Position numbers and translations under genes: made by a program. A stretch of DNA of 64,000 nucleotides from Isoetes taiwanensis (Eukaryota; Streptophyta; Lycopodiopsida; Isoetales; Isoetaceae). Below are positions 1 to 11,726 of this stretch, piece by piece (within the stretch, counting starts at the first letter, position 1; each line of letters opens with the position of its first letter). The stretch is from assembly GCA_021234155.1 (NCBI GenBank), contig JAJEKV010000125.1:565178-629177 (forward strand), read 5' to 3'. Under the pieces are notes generated by a model. It made no database searches and had not been told where the DNA came from. It was given only the letters and a program-made list of their open reading frames with translations.

Positions 1-895
1 CTGGCATCAAGATCCTCCCTCTACATCATGACAAGGTGCAAGATCCTAGTTAGATCTGACGTAGGCAAACCCAAAAGCAACTTGCACCAAAAGGTCCTCT
101 CTCAAAGGTCCTGGTGATGGATGGGCAACAACAATATCCCGAAACTGTGAATTGCCTCTGTCAATGGACTCAAAAGATGTTACCCTGAAGACCAAGTTTC
201 ATGGCCAGAAGACCACCCCTTCTCCAAGAAGCACCAAAGAAGCTCATGTCTAACACATACATAATCAATTGGCCTAGAAGGTGGCTGCAGAATACTGCAA
301 TCATTTAGTGTGTTCGTGTTTCTCTATTTGAAAAAATTGAGTATGTATACCTCTAAAGAAAGCGATCTCAAACAATACCTTGATGGTGCAAGAGACATTC
401 ATGACTTCTAATTGCCACATTGGGAGGATGATAGCTCTAAATTCTATTCTGTCAATTCCTGTTGCTTCGGTTCCTAACTATAGCTTCTTAGCCACGTCCC
501 AAGTGCAAACGACCAAAAATCGACCTCTAAAATATAAACCCTTCATGAACTGTCAACTCACGGATTTAGATTTCAGAGGCCCTATCCTTGTCAGATTTGA
601 CCAGGACCTTGCATTGTTTCATGACGTAGAGGGGGTGTTGACCCAGAAAAGGGACCTTTAAAACCCTCCGGAAGTAGCTTGCCCCAAAAGGTCCTCGTCC
701 GGAGGCCCTAACGACGGATGGTCAACAACACTTCAGAATCGTGAATTGGCTCTGTCAATGGACTCAAAACTGTGACAATACCATGGGGACTAACTTTCGT
801 GGCCAAAAGACCATCCCTTCTCTAAGAAACGCCAACGTAGCTCATGTCCAATACACTGTCAATTGGCCCACGAGGTGGATGCAGAATAATCCCCT
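1..895. repeat. Degenerate direct and inverted repeat block
   Basis: Two related segments, about 85-300 and 680-890, run in the same direction about 590 bp apart. Both contain the phrases 'aaaggtcct', 'gtcaatggactcaaaa' and 'gcagaata'. In addition the first ~55 bases are a diverged inverted copy of about 588-642 (shared 'catga-gtagaggg' and 'agga-cttgca' segments). The structure looks like a broken transposon or tandem repeat whose left part lies outside the window. A 93-codon open frame (380-661) inside it has no recognisable domain and is not called as a gene. Confidence 0.5.
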
Positions 896-1351
896 TTGGC
901 AAAACTGACTGTGTAGCTTGGTCTCTAGGATAATTTCACCATTTCAGACGATATTACAAAATCGAATCACCATTTTGGACCCTGCATAATGCCGAAATGA
1001 TGAAATACTTGGGTTTCTGCATGGTGACCTACAGGAGGCTTTGCAGTTTGTTAAGTTCTTCCAATCCAATCTTGATTTTTTTTGGACATGCTCGAAGCAG
1101 GGCCCTTGAATAGAGGATGCAATGGTTGGTCGGATAGGGGAACTGAGCTTCGGAGGGTGGGCATTAGCGTATGCCTCCCAGAGAAGCGCTGCCAGAGAAG
1201 GATGCTTCGAGGACTTTTTTTGGGATCCGTCTTCTAGGGTCTAGACTCTCCCCTCTGGTGAGGCAATCCTGCAAAGTCCTGACCTTGTTTGACTTGGGGA
1301 ACGGTGCCAATTCCGCTTACCCAACAACAGGCTGCCCAAACCCTTCTAATT
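896..1351. other. No recognisable feature
   Basis: I see no coding domain, RNA gene or structured repeat here. A 60-codon frame at 1171-1353 has no family resemblance. The stretch ends at the target site of the small retroposon that follows. Confidence 0.5.
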
Positions 1352-1519
1352 AAAACTCTTTGATGGCACAGTTAAGCGGGAAATTTGGTCGACATTCCTA
1401 CAGATTGTGGATCATGATGGGCGCTTCATTTCTTAGCACCACACTTATCATTGTACTTGATCGCATTCTAGTGGTTTAATATATTCTTATATTCTTCAAA
1501 AAAAAAAAAACTCTTTGAT
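1352..1519 (+). mobile_element. Short poly(A) retroposon with 13-bp target duplication
   Basis: The 13-mer AAAACTCTTTGAT occurs at 1352-1364 and again at 1507-1519. Between them lie ~142 bp ending in a run of A (1499 onward). A direct repeat with a 3' poly(A) is the mark of LINE-driven insertion, so this is a severely 5'-truncated LINE, a SINE or a processed fragment. No protein domain can be read in so short an insert. The A-rich start of the duplication overlaps the tail, so its true length could be 9-13 bp. Confidence 0.7.
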
Positions 1520-2029
1520 TTAAACCTTACCCAAAAATTTCGAGAATTGGCCTGTACGTTGGTGATGACGTAACATGCGACATGGAAAAAAATCAGAATT
1601 TCATTTCACATAATGCATATAAAAAAATATGCATCGAAAATAGGTGAAATTTGGTAAGAGATGCAACATAATGGTGCAGACAAGAAAAAAGCATCACTAG
1701 AGGATGCAAGGTTGGTGCATAAGAAAGTAGCTCCAAGCCATTATAAGTTCACAGGCTACACAGACGGGTAGATCCTATAATTTACAATGGCATAGGCTCG
1801 GCAGCCTTCACAATTCACAAGTTTCAAGTTCTATTGTCCAAAGTAATTCTGCATCAGAAATTCCTTCTGCCCCTCCAATATATTATATGTGGTAATCATT
1901 GATACAAAAGACATGCAGTTTCACCGACGTAAAAAGCAAATTAATTAGAATGTACCATCACATAAAACCAGTGTGCAGAAAAACAAAAACTTTTTTACTT
2001 AGATTCCAACAAAGTCCTACAACAAGCAC
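1520..2029. other. No recognisable feature
   Basis: AT-rich sequence without a supported gene, RNA or repeat. Nothing here could be matched to a family by eye. Confidence 0.5.
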
Positions 2030-2475
2030 CAATATCTAGCACAATAACAGGGGGTTCCAGGGGGATTTGATATGGATGTAAAAATGACAATTCCTGAAAC
2101 CATAAACCATATCCCAAAAACAATTGAGTGGGTTGTTATAAAAAAAAAATATATAGATTTAAAATAAAAACTAATCATGTTAGCTCATTATTTATGTTTG
2201 TCAAAGTAGTCTTATTAGGATATTGAGTTATTTTGGTAGAGGCTCAAGCCCCCATATTTCATATTCTAAGACCTTAGGCAAAGCCGTATAGAAGCTCGAT
2301 ATTTCATCAAAACCTTAGGCAAACTCGTATTTCATACTTTAAAATCATAGGTGCCCCCAATCATAAATGACCATAAGCGAAACGAGAGGTGCCGGGGGGC
2401 TCCAACATACGATCTGGGCCGTAGGATCGACGGATCCGACGACTGTGGTAGTACAGAGTGCACCTCGTTTAGAAT
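2030..2475 (-). repeat. Copy of ~430-bp dispersed repeat family (inverted copy)
   Basis: This stretch is the reverse complement of the repeat at 9,310-9,765. Shared landmarks, in order, are 'acaataacaggggg', 'ttccagggggatttgatat', 'cttattaggatattga', 'ttattttggtagaggtt/c', 'atcataggtgccccc', 'gtcataaatgaccata' and 'gtgcacctcgtttagaatat'. The last motif followed by 'gtagcacaataacagg' restarts the unit, so copies were once head to tail. No coding capacity is visible. Confidence 0.75.
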
Positions 2476-3479
2476 ATGTAGCACAATAACAGGATCATGT
2501 GCCAATGTGGACCTTCAAAGGCAAATCTATAATTATTTCATGATAATGGTCCTAGGCAGCAGATGAACCAAACTCTCATCATTCATGAGCACAATGTGTA
2601 GATTGGGAAAGGAGTGCAAAACATTGAGGTTTTCCATTTCGTGATCAAGCCTTCCACCAAGGGCTCCTAAAACAATTATATTCAATTGCACACAAGAAAC
2701 ATCAATTTCTATCTTTTGGTATTAAACCATCAACACCATATATACAAGCCATCCACCCATCTTTTCTTCCTTGGAGTTATCCTCAATATAGGAAACGCAT
2801 TTATGAAGGTTTGCAGTGTCTTGATCATCAGAGTTGTCGACTACAATTGTGCCCTGCATAAGTCCAACATGAGTTAGATGTTCCCAGAACTTTTTATTTT
2901 GCAATAATTCAAAACAAATACTTTTTTAGCAAATTCTAAAAAGCGAGATTAGTTTGTCTAGTTGGAGATTATAATCCCATCCTTCTACATGTTTTATTAT
3001 GCTCTTTCCACCATGCTTTACAATAGAATTCTATTCCATTACCACTTTTTCTTGAATTTCACGTGAATGCATATGCCTTGTTGTAGCTTTATGGTAGATT
3101 GAAGGTGATCTCATAGACAAGAACATAGTATTAAGGGCAGAGGACACCCTTCGAGGACAAGCCTTCATACGTTAGGAGCATTTTTTAAATCGACTATGCT
3201 TACCAATCGTTACAACGTATAAATACACAAGGCTCAACACACGAAACGACCTGCACAGCACCTTGTTAGTCCAGTGTACTTACCACCCAGGCATAGGAAG
3301 TCCCACATGGTAATATTGCCAACTAGTCACAATGTCAATGTTTCCAATGGGAATTAATAAAAAAATGGAATCAAACGCAGATGATGACCACTTGGGTAAG
3401 GATTTAGTACTTGAAGAAAAGCATAAGAGATTTTCCTCCGTATAGACCTTGTCATTCCAATCCTAGGAGGTTAACCAGA
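2476..3479. other. No recognisable feature
   Basis: About 1 kb with only short overlapping frames on both strands (for example 2686-2904) that have no recognisable domain. I see no repeat or RNA structure. Confidence 0.45.
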
Positions 3480-3487
3480 TACCGACA

Positions 3488-3572
3488 TGAATTGTGTATG
3501 TTAGGTAGAGTATCCGCCTTAAACATGGTCTCAAAGTGTTTCTGATATAAGTTCAAATCTCATGTTGATCTT
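3488..3572 (+). repeat. tRNA-related (SINE-like) segment
   Basis: The segment has an A-box-like start (GTTAGGTAGAGTATCCGCC) and, about 50 bp later, a B-box-like AAGTTCAAATCTC followed by 'atgttgatc'. The spacing and order are those of the head of a tRNA-derived SINE. The cloverleaf cannot be closed cleanly, so a working tRNA is unlikely. No clear poly(A) tail or target duplication was found. Confidence 0.4.
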
Positions 3573-3912
3573 TCACCAGTTGCTAGTTATGCAGGAATGC
3601 TATTCTAAGCCATCTTAGTACATGTACCATTTGGTTTTGCAACAAACACTCGCCCCTCGGCTTGCTTGCCTTAGCTCTGGTCTTCCTTATCCAGTTTATA
3701 TACATCATGTAGATCCATCAACAAATCTTGCTTATCTATTCTTAATTGGTTACAATTTCACCTTCACTCTGATTTTTAAGCTGTATATCTTACCTTGGAT
3801 AAATGAACCATCAAGGATCAGCAATAATACATTATAGGTTGGGAGAGCCCAACTTCAAAAAATAGCTTTGAATTCAGCTTTATGAATTGAAGTTCCTCAT
3901 TTGAATCTTGTA

Positions 3913-6900
3913 TTATAAACATAAGGGCAAACCTTTAATAGGGTCAATCAGTGTTGCAGCCGAATCTTGTAACAGGTATGGACCTTTCCCCGGAGAGGTG
4001 ACGATTAAATATGCGATTTCACCCTCCTTTCTCGATAGAAGGCTCGGGTTGGATAACTCTGGTGGAGGTAGAAGATGTTCCACATCTTTGCTTGATCTTA
4101 TTCCTGATGCTTCTAGCAGCTTGAAGTCCCCAACAACATAACTATATGATAACAACTGATTAGCAAAGATTGAACACATACTATTAGTATTTTATAGAGT
4201 GAATCAGAACTAAGACCTTGATATATCAGTTCCTGAAGGAGGAGGAAACTGAAAAAGTAGCCGTTCTAATAGATACTTGGCATTTTTTTCACGAACAAAT
4301 AGTACAGCGTTGGGACCAGCATCAAATGTATAAGCTGCCTGGATAAACCAAAAAGAAGAAAAACTAATACAAGTATACATAAAGTAACATCACAAAGTCT
4401 TTAATAGGAGGTGACTACGGATTCTCATAACCATTTGATTTTTCTTTAAGTTAGGTAACATCTCCTTCTTAAGCCAGTCTTTGACAAAATAAGCCAAGCT
4501 TTCAGAAAATAAGCCAAGCTGCAAGATATGAGCAATTGAAAGAGAGCAGGTTCCTTTTTACATCTTATATAGACATAGAATAAGAATAAAATGACAGTTC
4601 ACTCACTTGGGATTTTCCCTCGAACTGATTCCAACGCTCAACCAAATTGATAATCCTACAATAAAAAATAATACTTAGATCTCAACTATCCTAGGAAATC
4701 TCTTTCACGCCACGTGGATACTTACTTCCGTGATGTGTCATTCAAGTAAAATATTGGCGGTGAAGTATCAAGGCAGGTTGCATGAAATTGGTTACTGTCT
4801 GCACAGGTGATTTGAGCAAATGTAGAAAAATCATGTTTAAGAATAGCTTGCTCCATAGCATCGATGCGTTTTGGCACAACTTCCTGTTACATGATAATGC
4901 TGTAAGATATATTGTTTTAGGATTTTACAACGCAGTCGTTTCAGCAGAAGCAGAAGTCATTAAAAGCTTTACGCTAGAATGTAAGTCATGCAATTACATG
5001 TGTTCTTGTTGTGATAGATAAACCACAGATAAGAAAATGCCTCTGGGTTCTTGCCATTTGCATGGCTGTTTTGGACAACTAAAGTTGGCCAGGAACTCGG
5101 AATATCAGTACTGAGGAAATCATTAGATAGAATTGACCACCAATTGTCTTATCATAAGATGCTCCTCTTTGATTCAAATCTAATGCATCATACCATGACC
5201 ACTGGGAGATAACAAATGCGCAATATCTGCTTGCTCTTATGATCTCGCTTCCATAAAACTAATGATATGCAAAAAACAGAAATTAACCTTTGCTCGATAG
5301 CTTAAGAGTGGACTTGTTTTAACAGTATCTTGCATTCCTGACGTGCTGCTAACTTCCTTTTGTTTTGAACTCACCTGTATGGGAAAATGATTCCCTTTAG
5401 TATGCAAAAGATTTAAAAAAATATTAAGATAAAGTGTACTCACCACAGCAATAATAATACGAAGATCATCCCAGTCTGTATGCTTTGAAATTTGACTTGC
5501 TACACTATCCTGTCCGTCGTCCTGGGACCTTAATTGCATATGTCATGTCAAACTTATGTTCAAAACCATTCTAGGATTTATAGACGAAGTACTTACCCCA
5601 TATTCCATTTTACATATCCGCCATAAAGACTGCGACAAGCACTTCCAGATCCAAGTCTGTACAGAAATCCACGCATTTAGAAATTGCTGCACCGTGGAAG
5701 GATTACAATACATCCAGTATTTTGATGTCTGCTAGAAATTCCATGTTCAGAATGTACAGAATGTCACTCTGCTCTTTAGGTCTTGAAAGAGAGCAAAAGT
5801 GACCAAGAATTAATTGTAGCTATAAAAGGTCAACTAATTCCATAGTTTAGAAGTGTTTTGCAGTGCTTTGGTAGTTTTCTTCTGTATGTTGGTTACTTGT
5901 TACTCAAGAAAGTGAGAAGCAAAATCTCTGAGAGCACTTTTCCCTGAACATACATTTACACACAAATGTTCTAGTTAAGTTCCTAAATTGGTAAATGCAA
6001 CATACCGTGCAATCGCAGAGAGTTCGCCTTCATAAGTTTCCTCGACTGCCATAAGCTGAGCTATTGTGTACACTGCATATCCAAACCATAAAACCAATGA
6101 CAAACTTGCTAGAAACAGACTGTATTACGCACGTAGGATCACTATAAAATAAAAATAATTATGAAATGTCCTAGGCGAATAGTTATGTCTGCCTACAAAG
6201 CTTAGACATCCTAGACAGCTGATTCTAACCAATGAGCTTTCCTATCATGATGTCTTGCTTTATCTTCCCCTCTTTTCTCCACATCTGCAATTGCAGTTTT
6301 CACCACCTACAGGATTTTCTTGCCTTGCACTTGCAAACGCTGCGCTGCAGATCATTAAGCAAGGACAATTGATTCTATTTCTTTATAAAGACTGAGACAA
6401 TTTTCAAGGTTTCCTCAAGGTAAAATAAGATGATTATGTAAACAGGGAACGACAGGGTTCACTGTAACCACCGGCGGGGGATGCTCAAAGACCCCCTAGA
6501 CAATATAAGCTAGGGTAATGTCTCATACATCAATTTTCGACTGACAACTATCCTGATGCACTGTAATATCCTTCAGAAAGAGCACTGCTATAACTGGAAT
6601 GCTGTCAAGCCAGCTCCTTCATGCAATCATACACTTTAAGAATCAGCTTCTTTACCAATGCATCGATAGATATGGGCTATTATTGGCTCCAAATAGTGGT
6701 CCATGTTATCATGGTCAATGAAACAATGTAATGTTAAGTTTGGAACTTGCCATAATGCCATCTTGGTAAGTAATTTCCAAATTGTCTTCAGAACATCAAG
6801 TTCAAATTCCCACTTTAAAATTGGATTGGCCAGCAGTAGCAATCTAAGCACTTTAGTGCTCCTCATTAGAAGGCAAAGCTGGTTTTTCTTCATCTGTGCA

Positions 6901-7965
6901 GGACATGAAGACACAAACATCTGCCTCAGCTATATTTCCAAAAACCTGAGGTCCTTGCCATTTATTTAAGTTTCTACAGACGAAGGCTCAATAGGCACTA
7001 TGGAATAGCTACTACATAGTGCAGCTTTATCCTGGCCCCAGAACTTTATCAAGCAGCAAAGGGGCTTGTACCTGATTTCCTCACCAAATGAACCTGATCT
7101 GCAGGTGACTTGGCAAAACCAACAAGAAAAACACCCATTGTCATTCATTAGCTTTTATATGTACGAAATTCAGAGAATGTATTCATCAGCATGTTCATAT
7201 TATTGCCACAATTTCGGATTCATGTAGAGAAAATAAATGAGAAGGAGCTTGAATTTCAAACAAACATAGGGGAATATGATATTTCACAATATCAATTGCA
7301 TGAGGTTATCATTCTAGATCTGAAGACACTACCCCAGAATAGCAAAAAGAGGTACCTAGACAAGCAAATCCAGCTGCAGAAGAAGCTAATCCTGCAGCTG
7401 TTGGGAAGTTATTTCTAGAAGCAATGTGTAACTTCAAATGCTGCCAATCAGCCTTGGTAATTGTCACCCCAGTCTTTTCATCCACCATATCCCTTGCCCT
7501 AGCACGCATCTCACGCAGGCAGTTCTGATATCTTTCAGTGTCTACAGACACTTCCTAGAGTTGCAAAAAAAAAATATATATCTGTATCAGCACAGATTAA
7601 AGACGACAAAACTGTAAGAAATAGAGTACCGAACTTGGTAGAAAAAGACACAATGATCAAACCAGTCATACCAACATCAAAAGGGACCAGATTTTACGGA
7701 AATTGCACATGACCATATTCAGAACGTAGATCAGGGAGGAAAAACTGACCTTGTCATTGAGCCAGAGACGATCTGAAGAAAAGGATGGGCTAACAGCCAC
7801 AGTTGTAGTAGCAGATAAGTCCTCTGGATTAAGTGTGACAGAGATGCTGGAATTTACTGGGAGGATCAATTTCTCGTCCCGCTTTCCCCAGTATTTGATG
7901 ACAGCTATGTTGCTGGGAGCCCTGCCCGTTCTGCTCACCACCCAGCTCCCCCGACTTTCTCCCAT
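3913..7965 (-). CDS. MVD: Mevalonate diphosphate decarboxylase, ten exons, intact
   Basis: The enzyme (EC 4.1.1.33) converts mevalonate 5-diphosphate to isopentenyl diphosphate with ATP, the last step of the cytosolic mevalonate pathway. Exons on the minus strand are 7965-7750, 7554-7356, 6072-6006, 5656-5597, 5528-5444, 5374-5288, 4883-4726, 4655-4607, 4338-4217 and 4141-3913. All introns follow GT-AG and the exons sum to 1,272 nt, giving 423 residues, close to plant family members (about 410-420). Visible family blocks are [12 protein letters not shown] near the N-terminus, the GHMP-kinase loop [32 protein letters not shown], the serine-rich VSSTSGM segment, [11 protein letters not shown] and the [11 protein letters not shown] block with the catalytic Asp. 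The start was chosen because MGESRGSW directly precedes the conserved block, in line with plant homologues. No stop or frameshift was found. The 1.28-kb second intron (6073-7355) contains unrelated short frames. Confidence 0.95.
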
Positions 7966-8114
7966 TGCTATGCTTAAGATGGGAAGCGAACTACAAAAAT
8001 CCCCTTAAGATACAACAGTTGGATATCCGGCTTATAATATCATATGCACTTCAATTTCACATGCACGTTTTTAAAAGAACACTTTCTATTGTTCCTTTGG
8101 CTTAAAATTGTACC
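7966..8114. other. Upstream region of MVD
   Basis: Only about 150 bp separate the MVD start codon from the terminal repeat of the 2-kb element at 8,115. Any MVD promoter is therefore either very short or extends into that element. No TATA box at a convincing distance could be chosen. Confidence 0.35.
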
Positions 8115-10104
8115 TAAAAGGCCCAAAAAAGGGCCGTATTCGGTTTTGGTCACTAGAGTAGTAGATAGAGTGGTTTCATAACATTTAATAGGCTAGGTAG
8201 TAGCATTTTGTAACTCCTTTAATCAGGTTACTAATTTGATTTTGAAGGACTTTTTTTTCCCACTCAAATAAAGTGTATCGTGCGCCCTATATTTTGGCAT
8301 GCAAATAAAGTCTCCAAACAAGCAAATAAAAGTCTTTTCCTAAGGTAGCTATGCATAGTGGAAGTCCAGAAAATATAGAGGGATGCAAAAGAAAGTCTAT
8401 GCTTGGCCTAATCATGCACCATAGCTACTCAAAATGGCATTTCAAACATTGTCCCGATTTCGAACACGTTCTGGAGCATGCCACATTCTGGGAACGTTAA
8501 TAAGCAGTCTATTGGAAATCCAATAATGTTCCAGAAAGTTTGGGACATCGTTCTAAACTACAATCCTATATAAGCTTCTTCATTTTTTAATTCTAAAATA
8601 AATTTTTTTTTTTTTGAAAATATAGGGTTTAAGGTTTCATCTTCGAAGTTTCTTCATTCAATGGCGAAAGTGGAATCAATAGCATCATCGTTCGACTATT
8701 ATAGTCCATACTAGGGGGGATTCAGGGAAAAAATTGCAACTATTTTGCAGAGATGCACTTCCACAGGCTAAAAAATTAAAACACTATCTGAACTACCAAT
8801 CAAGAGCAATATGTAAGGAACTTAACTTATGTATAATATTTTTAATAAGCAATTTAAAAGGGCTCTTTTGAGCATGAAATATTTAGTCTATTTTGAAGTA
8901 AAAAAATCGAGAATCTACACTTCCGCATGCATTATGTCAATCAATTCGTTATGTCCTTCACCTTCCATGTCAAATTGCTAAACATCATGTAGTCATCCTA
9001 CAAGATAGTTCAACACAAAGGGAATCATCTTCTAAAGTCCTCAAACATAAATTCCTTCACTTTCAAAGTAAACCACACCTCATTATGTAGCTCGGACATT
9101 AAAGAGACGTCGAACAATGTAGCGCGACTTCAATCCTAAGAAAACATTATTGTATAGTTGGGTGTAATAAACACATTTAGCTACATGAAATAAATAAACT
9201 ACAATTAAATCAATATTTTACCATTCATATACCAATCTACTTTCAAATTTTGCAAATGGGGCACAATGTTGAATTCATATCTACTTTGCCATACTCAATT
9301 TGTCCACAACCCTGAACTACCTCAGTCATTGGATCTGTCCATTGTATGGCCCAGATTGTATATTGGAATCTCTAGGTGCCTCTTGTTTTGATTATGGTCA
9401 TTTATGACTGGGGGTGCCTATGATTTTGAAACATGGAATACAAGTTCACCTAAAGTTTGAATATGAAATACCGGGACTCCTCTCTATACGGGTACGCTTA
9501 AGGTTTCAGATTTCGAGATACGGAGACTAGAACCTCTACCAAAATAATTCAATATCCTAATAAGAACACTTCACCAATGCTGTCAGTAAACTAACGTGTT
9601 TATTTTTTCTATTGAATCTATGTTTTTTTTTTTTCAATAATAACCTATTCAAATGTTTTAGGGGTATGGTCTATGGTCTCAGGGATAGTGATTTATGCAT
9701 CTATATCAAATCCCCCTGGAACCCCTTATTATTGTGCTACATATTCTAAATGAGGTGCACCCTGGACTGCCTCAATCATCGGATCCATCCATCGTATGGC
9801 CCAGATTGTATATTGGAGCCTCTGGGTGCCTCCTGTTTTGATTATGGTCATTTTATGGTCATTTATGACTAGGGGTCATATGGTCTCAGGGATAGTGATT
9901 TATGCATCCATATCAAGTCCCCCTAGAACCCTCTGTTTTGTATGCTATATATTCTAAACGAGGTGCACCCAGAACTACCTCAGTCATCAGATCTGTCCAT
10001 CGTATGGCCCATAAAATACTAATACCTAGCCCATTAAATGCTATGAAACCACTCTATCTACTACTCTAGCGACCAAAACCGAGCCCCTTTTTTGGGCCCT
10101 TTTA
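8115..10104. mobile_element. 2-kb non-autonomous element with ~95-bp terminal inverted repeats
   Basis: The left end (8,115-8,210) and the reverse complement of the right end (10,013-10,104) are about 85-90% alike: TAAAAGG(G)CCCAAAAAAGGG, then CGGTTTTGGTC, CTAGAGTAGTAGATAGAGTG, GGTTTCATA, CATTTAAT and GGCTAGGTA. The outer edge holds a GGCCC-A6-GGGCC hairpin. Inside there is no transposase that I can read; the right half is occupied by copies of the ~430-bp repeat family. I could not find a convincing target-site duplication, so the superfamily is unassigned (Mutator-like is possible given long inverted repeats). Confidence 0.65.
9300..10012 (+). repeat. Head-to-tail copies of the ~430-bp repeat family
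   Basis: One near-complete unit runs from about 9,320 to 9,765, followed by a second internally deleted unit (9,765-9,960) and the start of a third (9,960-10,012). Each begins after GAGGTGCACC with 'gaactacctcagtcat' and 'atggcccagattgtatattgga', and ends with 'gctacatattctaaatgagg'. The tandem order shows a satellite-like family caught in the end of the 2-kb element. Confidence 0.75.
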
Positions 10105-10289
10105 TGGCCTTTTCAAGACATATAAAATTTGTATTGTCTGATAGGGACGCCAACATGGTAGCAAATCCAGCACTTCAACGACTCACACATAGTTTTCCCT
10201 GGACTTCATTTTTTTCTGTAAAAAATTTGCCTGCAACACATTTGTACGTATTTTTTCCTTTCGGCTACAGTGGAGTGTGGAGCCTTTCC

Positions 10290-10671
10290 TTATGATAGCA
10301 TGGATATGAAGGCATTTGCCTCGTCTATCCTCCTTTTGAATTCTTCAATTCTAGCATGAATATATGGTCGTAAAACCTCTTTCTCACAAGGATTTTGGGC
10401 AAAGAAATTGATGTAGCATCTGTAACCAGCGTCTCAAGCCAATTCAGGTATCAAAAAACCCTCTTGCAGCGAGATAAAGGACAATTTTTGTAAATAGAGC
10501 TTCACCTAGATGTTTCACGCATGCTTTTTCACTGTCCAATCGAAAAATAAAAGGACAAGAGAAATGATATGTTGACATTTGTATACAGTGCAGTGGCGTG
10601 AAACATCGATTTTTTTGCTCCAGTGCTTCATTCCACAGATTCTCCCGCAGTTCATCACTTAATCTTTGCAA
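10290..10671 (-). pseudogene. Unidentified coding remnant
   Basis: Two open pieces on the minus strand look protein-like. The first (10671-10444) contains hydrophilic sequence such as SDELRENLWNEALEQKNRC and ends LYLAARGFF. The second (about 10420-10290) contains NPCEKEVLRPYIHARIEEF and ends at a stop. They lie in different frames, and an in-frame TGA separates them, so if this was one exon it is broken. I do not recognise the family. Residue composition, not homology, is the basis of the call. Confidence 0.3.
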
Positions 10672-10917
10672 AAAATGAAAATATTTGAACAGATAAACCT
10701 CGTCTTCTTAATCATTCTTTGGTCAGGCTCTGTATATGGAGTTTGGGCCAAGCGAAAGGAGCAGGTAGCTTCTTAGACTGCAGATAAAACAAAGACCAGT
10801 ATTTATGTAGAGGAATAACTAGCGAATGGAGCATGAGTGCCTTCTAGTGGCTAATAGATAATCTCTGTGGCTTTATCTCTCAGCTTTAGGTCTATGGATC
10901 AGTAGTTTCCTTGAATG

Positions 10918-11505
10918 CTAAATTTGCAGATTTGGATTGCAACAGTGCAAGAGATGTTGTGATCTTAGCTCTTGAGCCCCATAGAGAATCAGACAACATT
11001 TTAGGGTTTTGGATTCTAACGTGAGCTCTTGGAGATCAAAGTTGATGTTAAGGTTTTTTATTTTGTCTGACAGATATGTTGCTCTTGGAAATGGGCTCGC
11101 ATGACACTGCCAGCGAAGAAGAATCTTAATAGAGCATAGACATAATGCTATCCCTAGTTTCCATGTTGTATGGGGGAAGGTCAATTGGGACCACTTTCTG
11201 GGTTCTCGGTGGGGTCCCGCGATCAGCGGTAGCCTAAAGCAGGTCATCGGGAACCCGAATAGTGGAACCAACTTACCTTCCCCACAATATAGAAATAGGG
11301 GAAAATTTTTTCCCCTTTTGCCTTCGTTTTTTTTTTTCTCTACTCCTGTGTGCCATGATTCCGTCGAGGCGCTAAGATAGACCTCCATGAAATTCGTCAA
11401 GCCAAGCCAAAAAGATGAAGGCACTTGCTCAAAAGAAGCGTGTTGAAGGCATTTTTGGTTTTTTTGTGGCAGTTTTGGAAAATTTTTCTCGCAGTTGAAT
11501 TTCAT
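10918..11505 (-). other. 195-codon open frame of unknown status
   Basis: A long frame without stops lies opposite the upstream side of the Crypton-like gene. Its translation is rich in Leu, Cys, Phe and Pro with no recognisable motif, domain or signal, and no homologue comes to mind. It may be a chance open frame over moderately GC-rich sequence, or part of the 5' region of the gene on the other strand. Confidence 0.2.
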
Positions 11506-11726
11506 CTTGCTGATTATTCTTGCTTAGTTGTATCAGACACGAATACTACCGGAGTTAGAGCCGAAAACACAAATTCTAAAGGTTTTTATCAAGTTTTTTT
11601 TATTTTTATCATTCTTTAACAATCTTTTTTTGCTTTACAAGTTTAAGATAAGATAAATTTTTACGTCCACGGGAACCCAACGGGTTAGGGAAAGAGGCAT
11701 TGTTGATTCCGGCGAGCCTTGGTTCA

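Noticed and set aside
6636-6920. 94-codon minus-strand frame within MVD intron 2
   Set aside because: MVD exons on both sides join in phase without it, and its text matches no MVD segment or known domain.
7751-8008. 85-codon plus-strand frame over the MVD first exon
   Set aside because: It is an antisense shadow of the conserved, spliced MVD exon 1.
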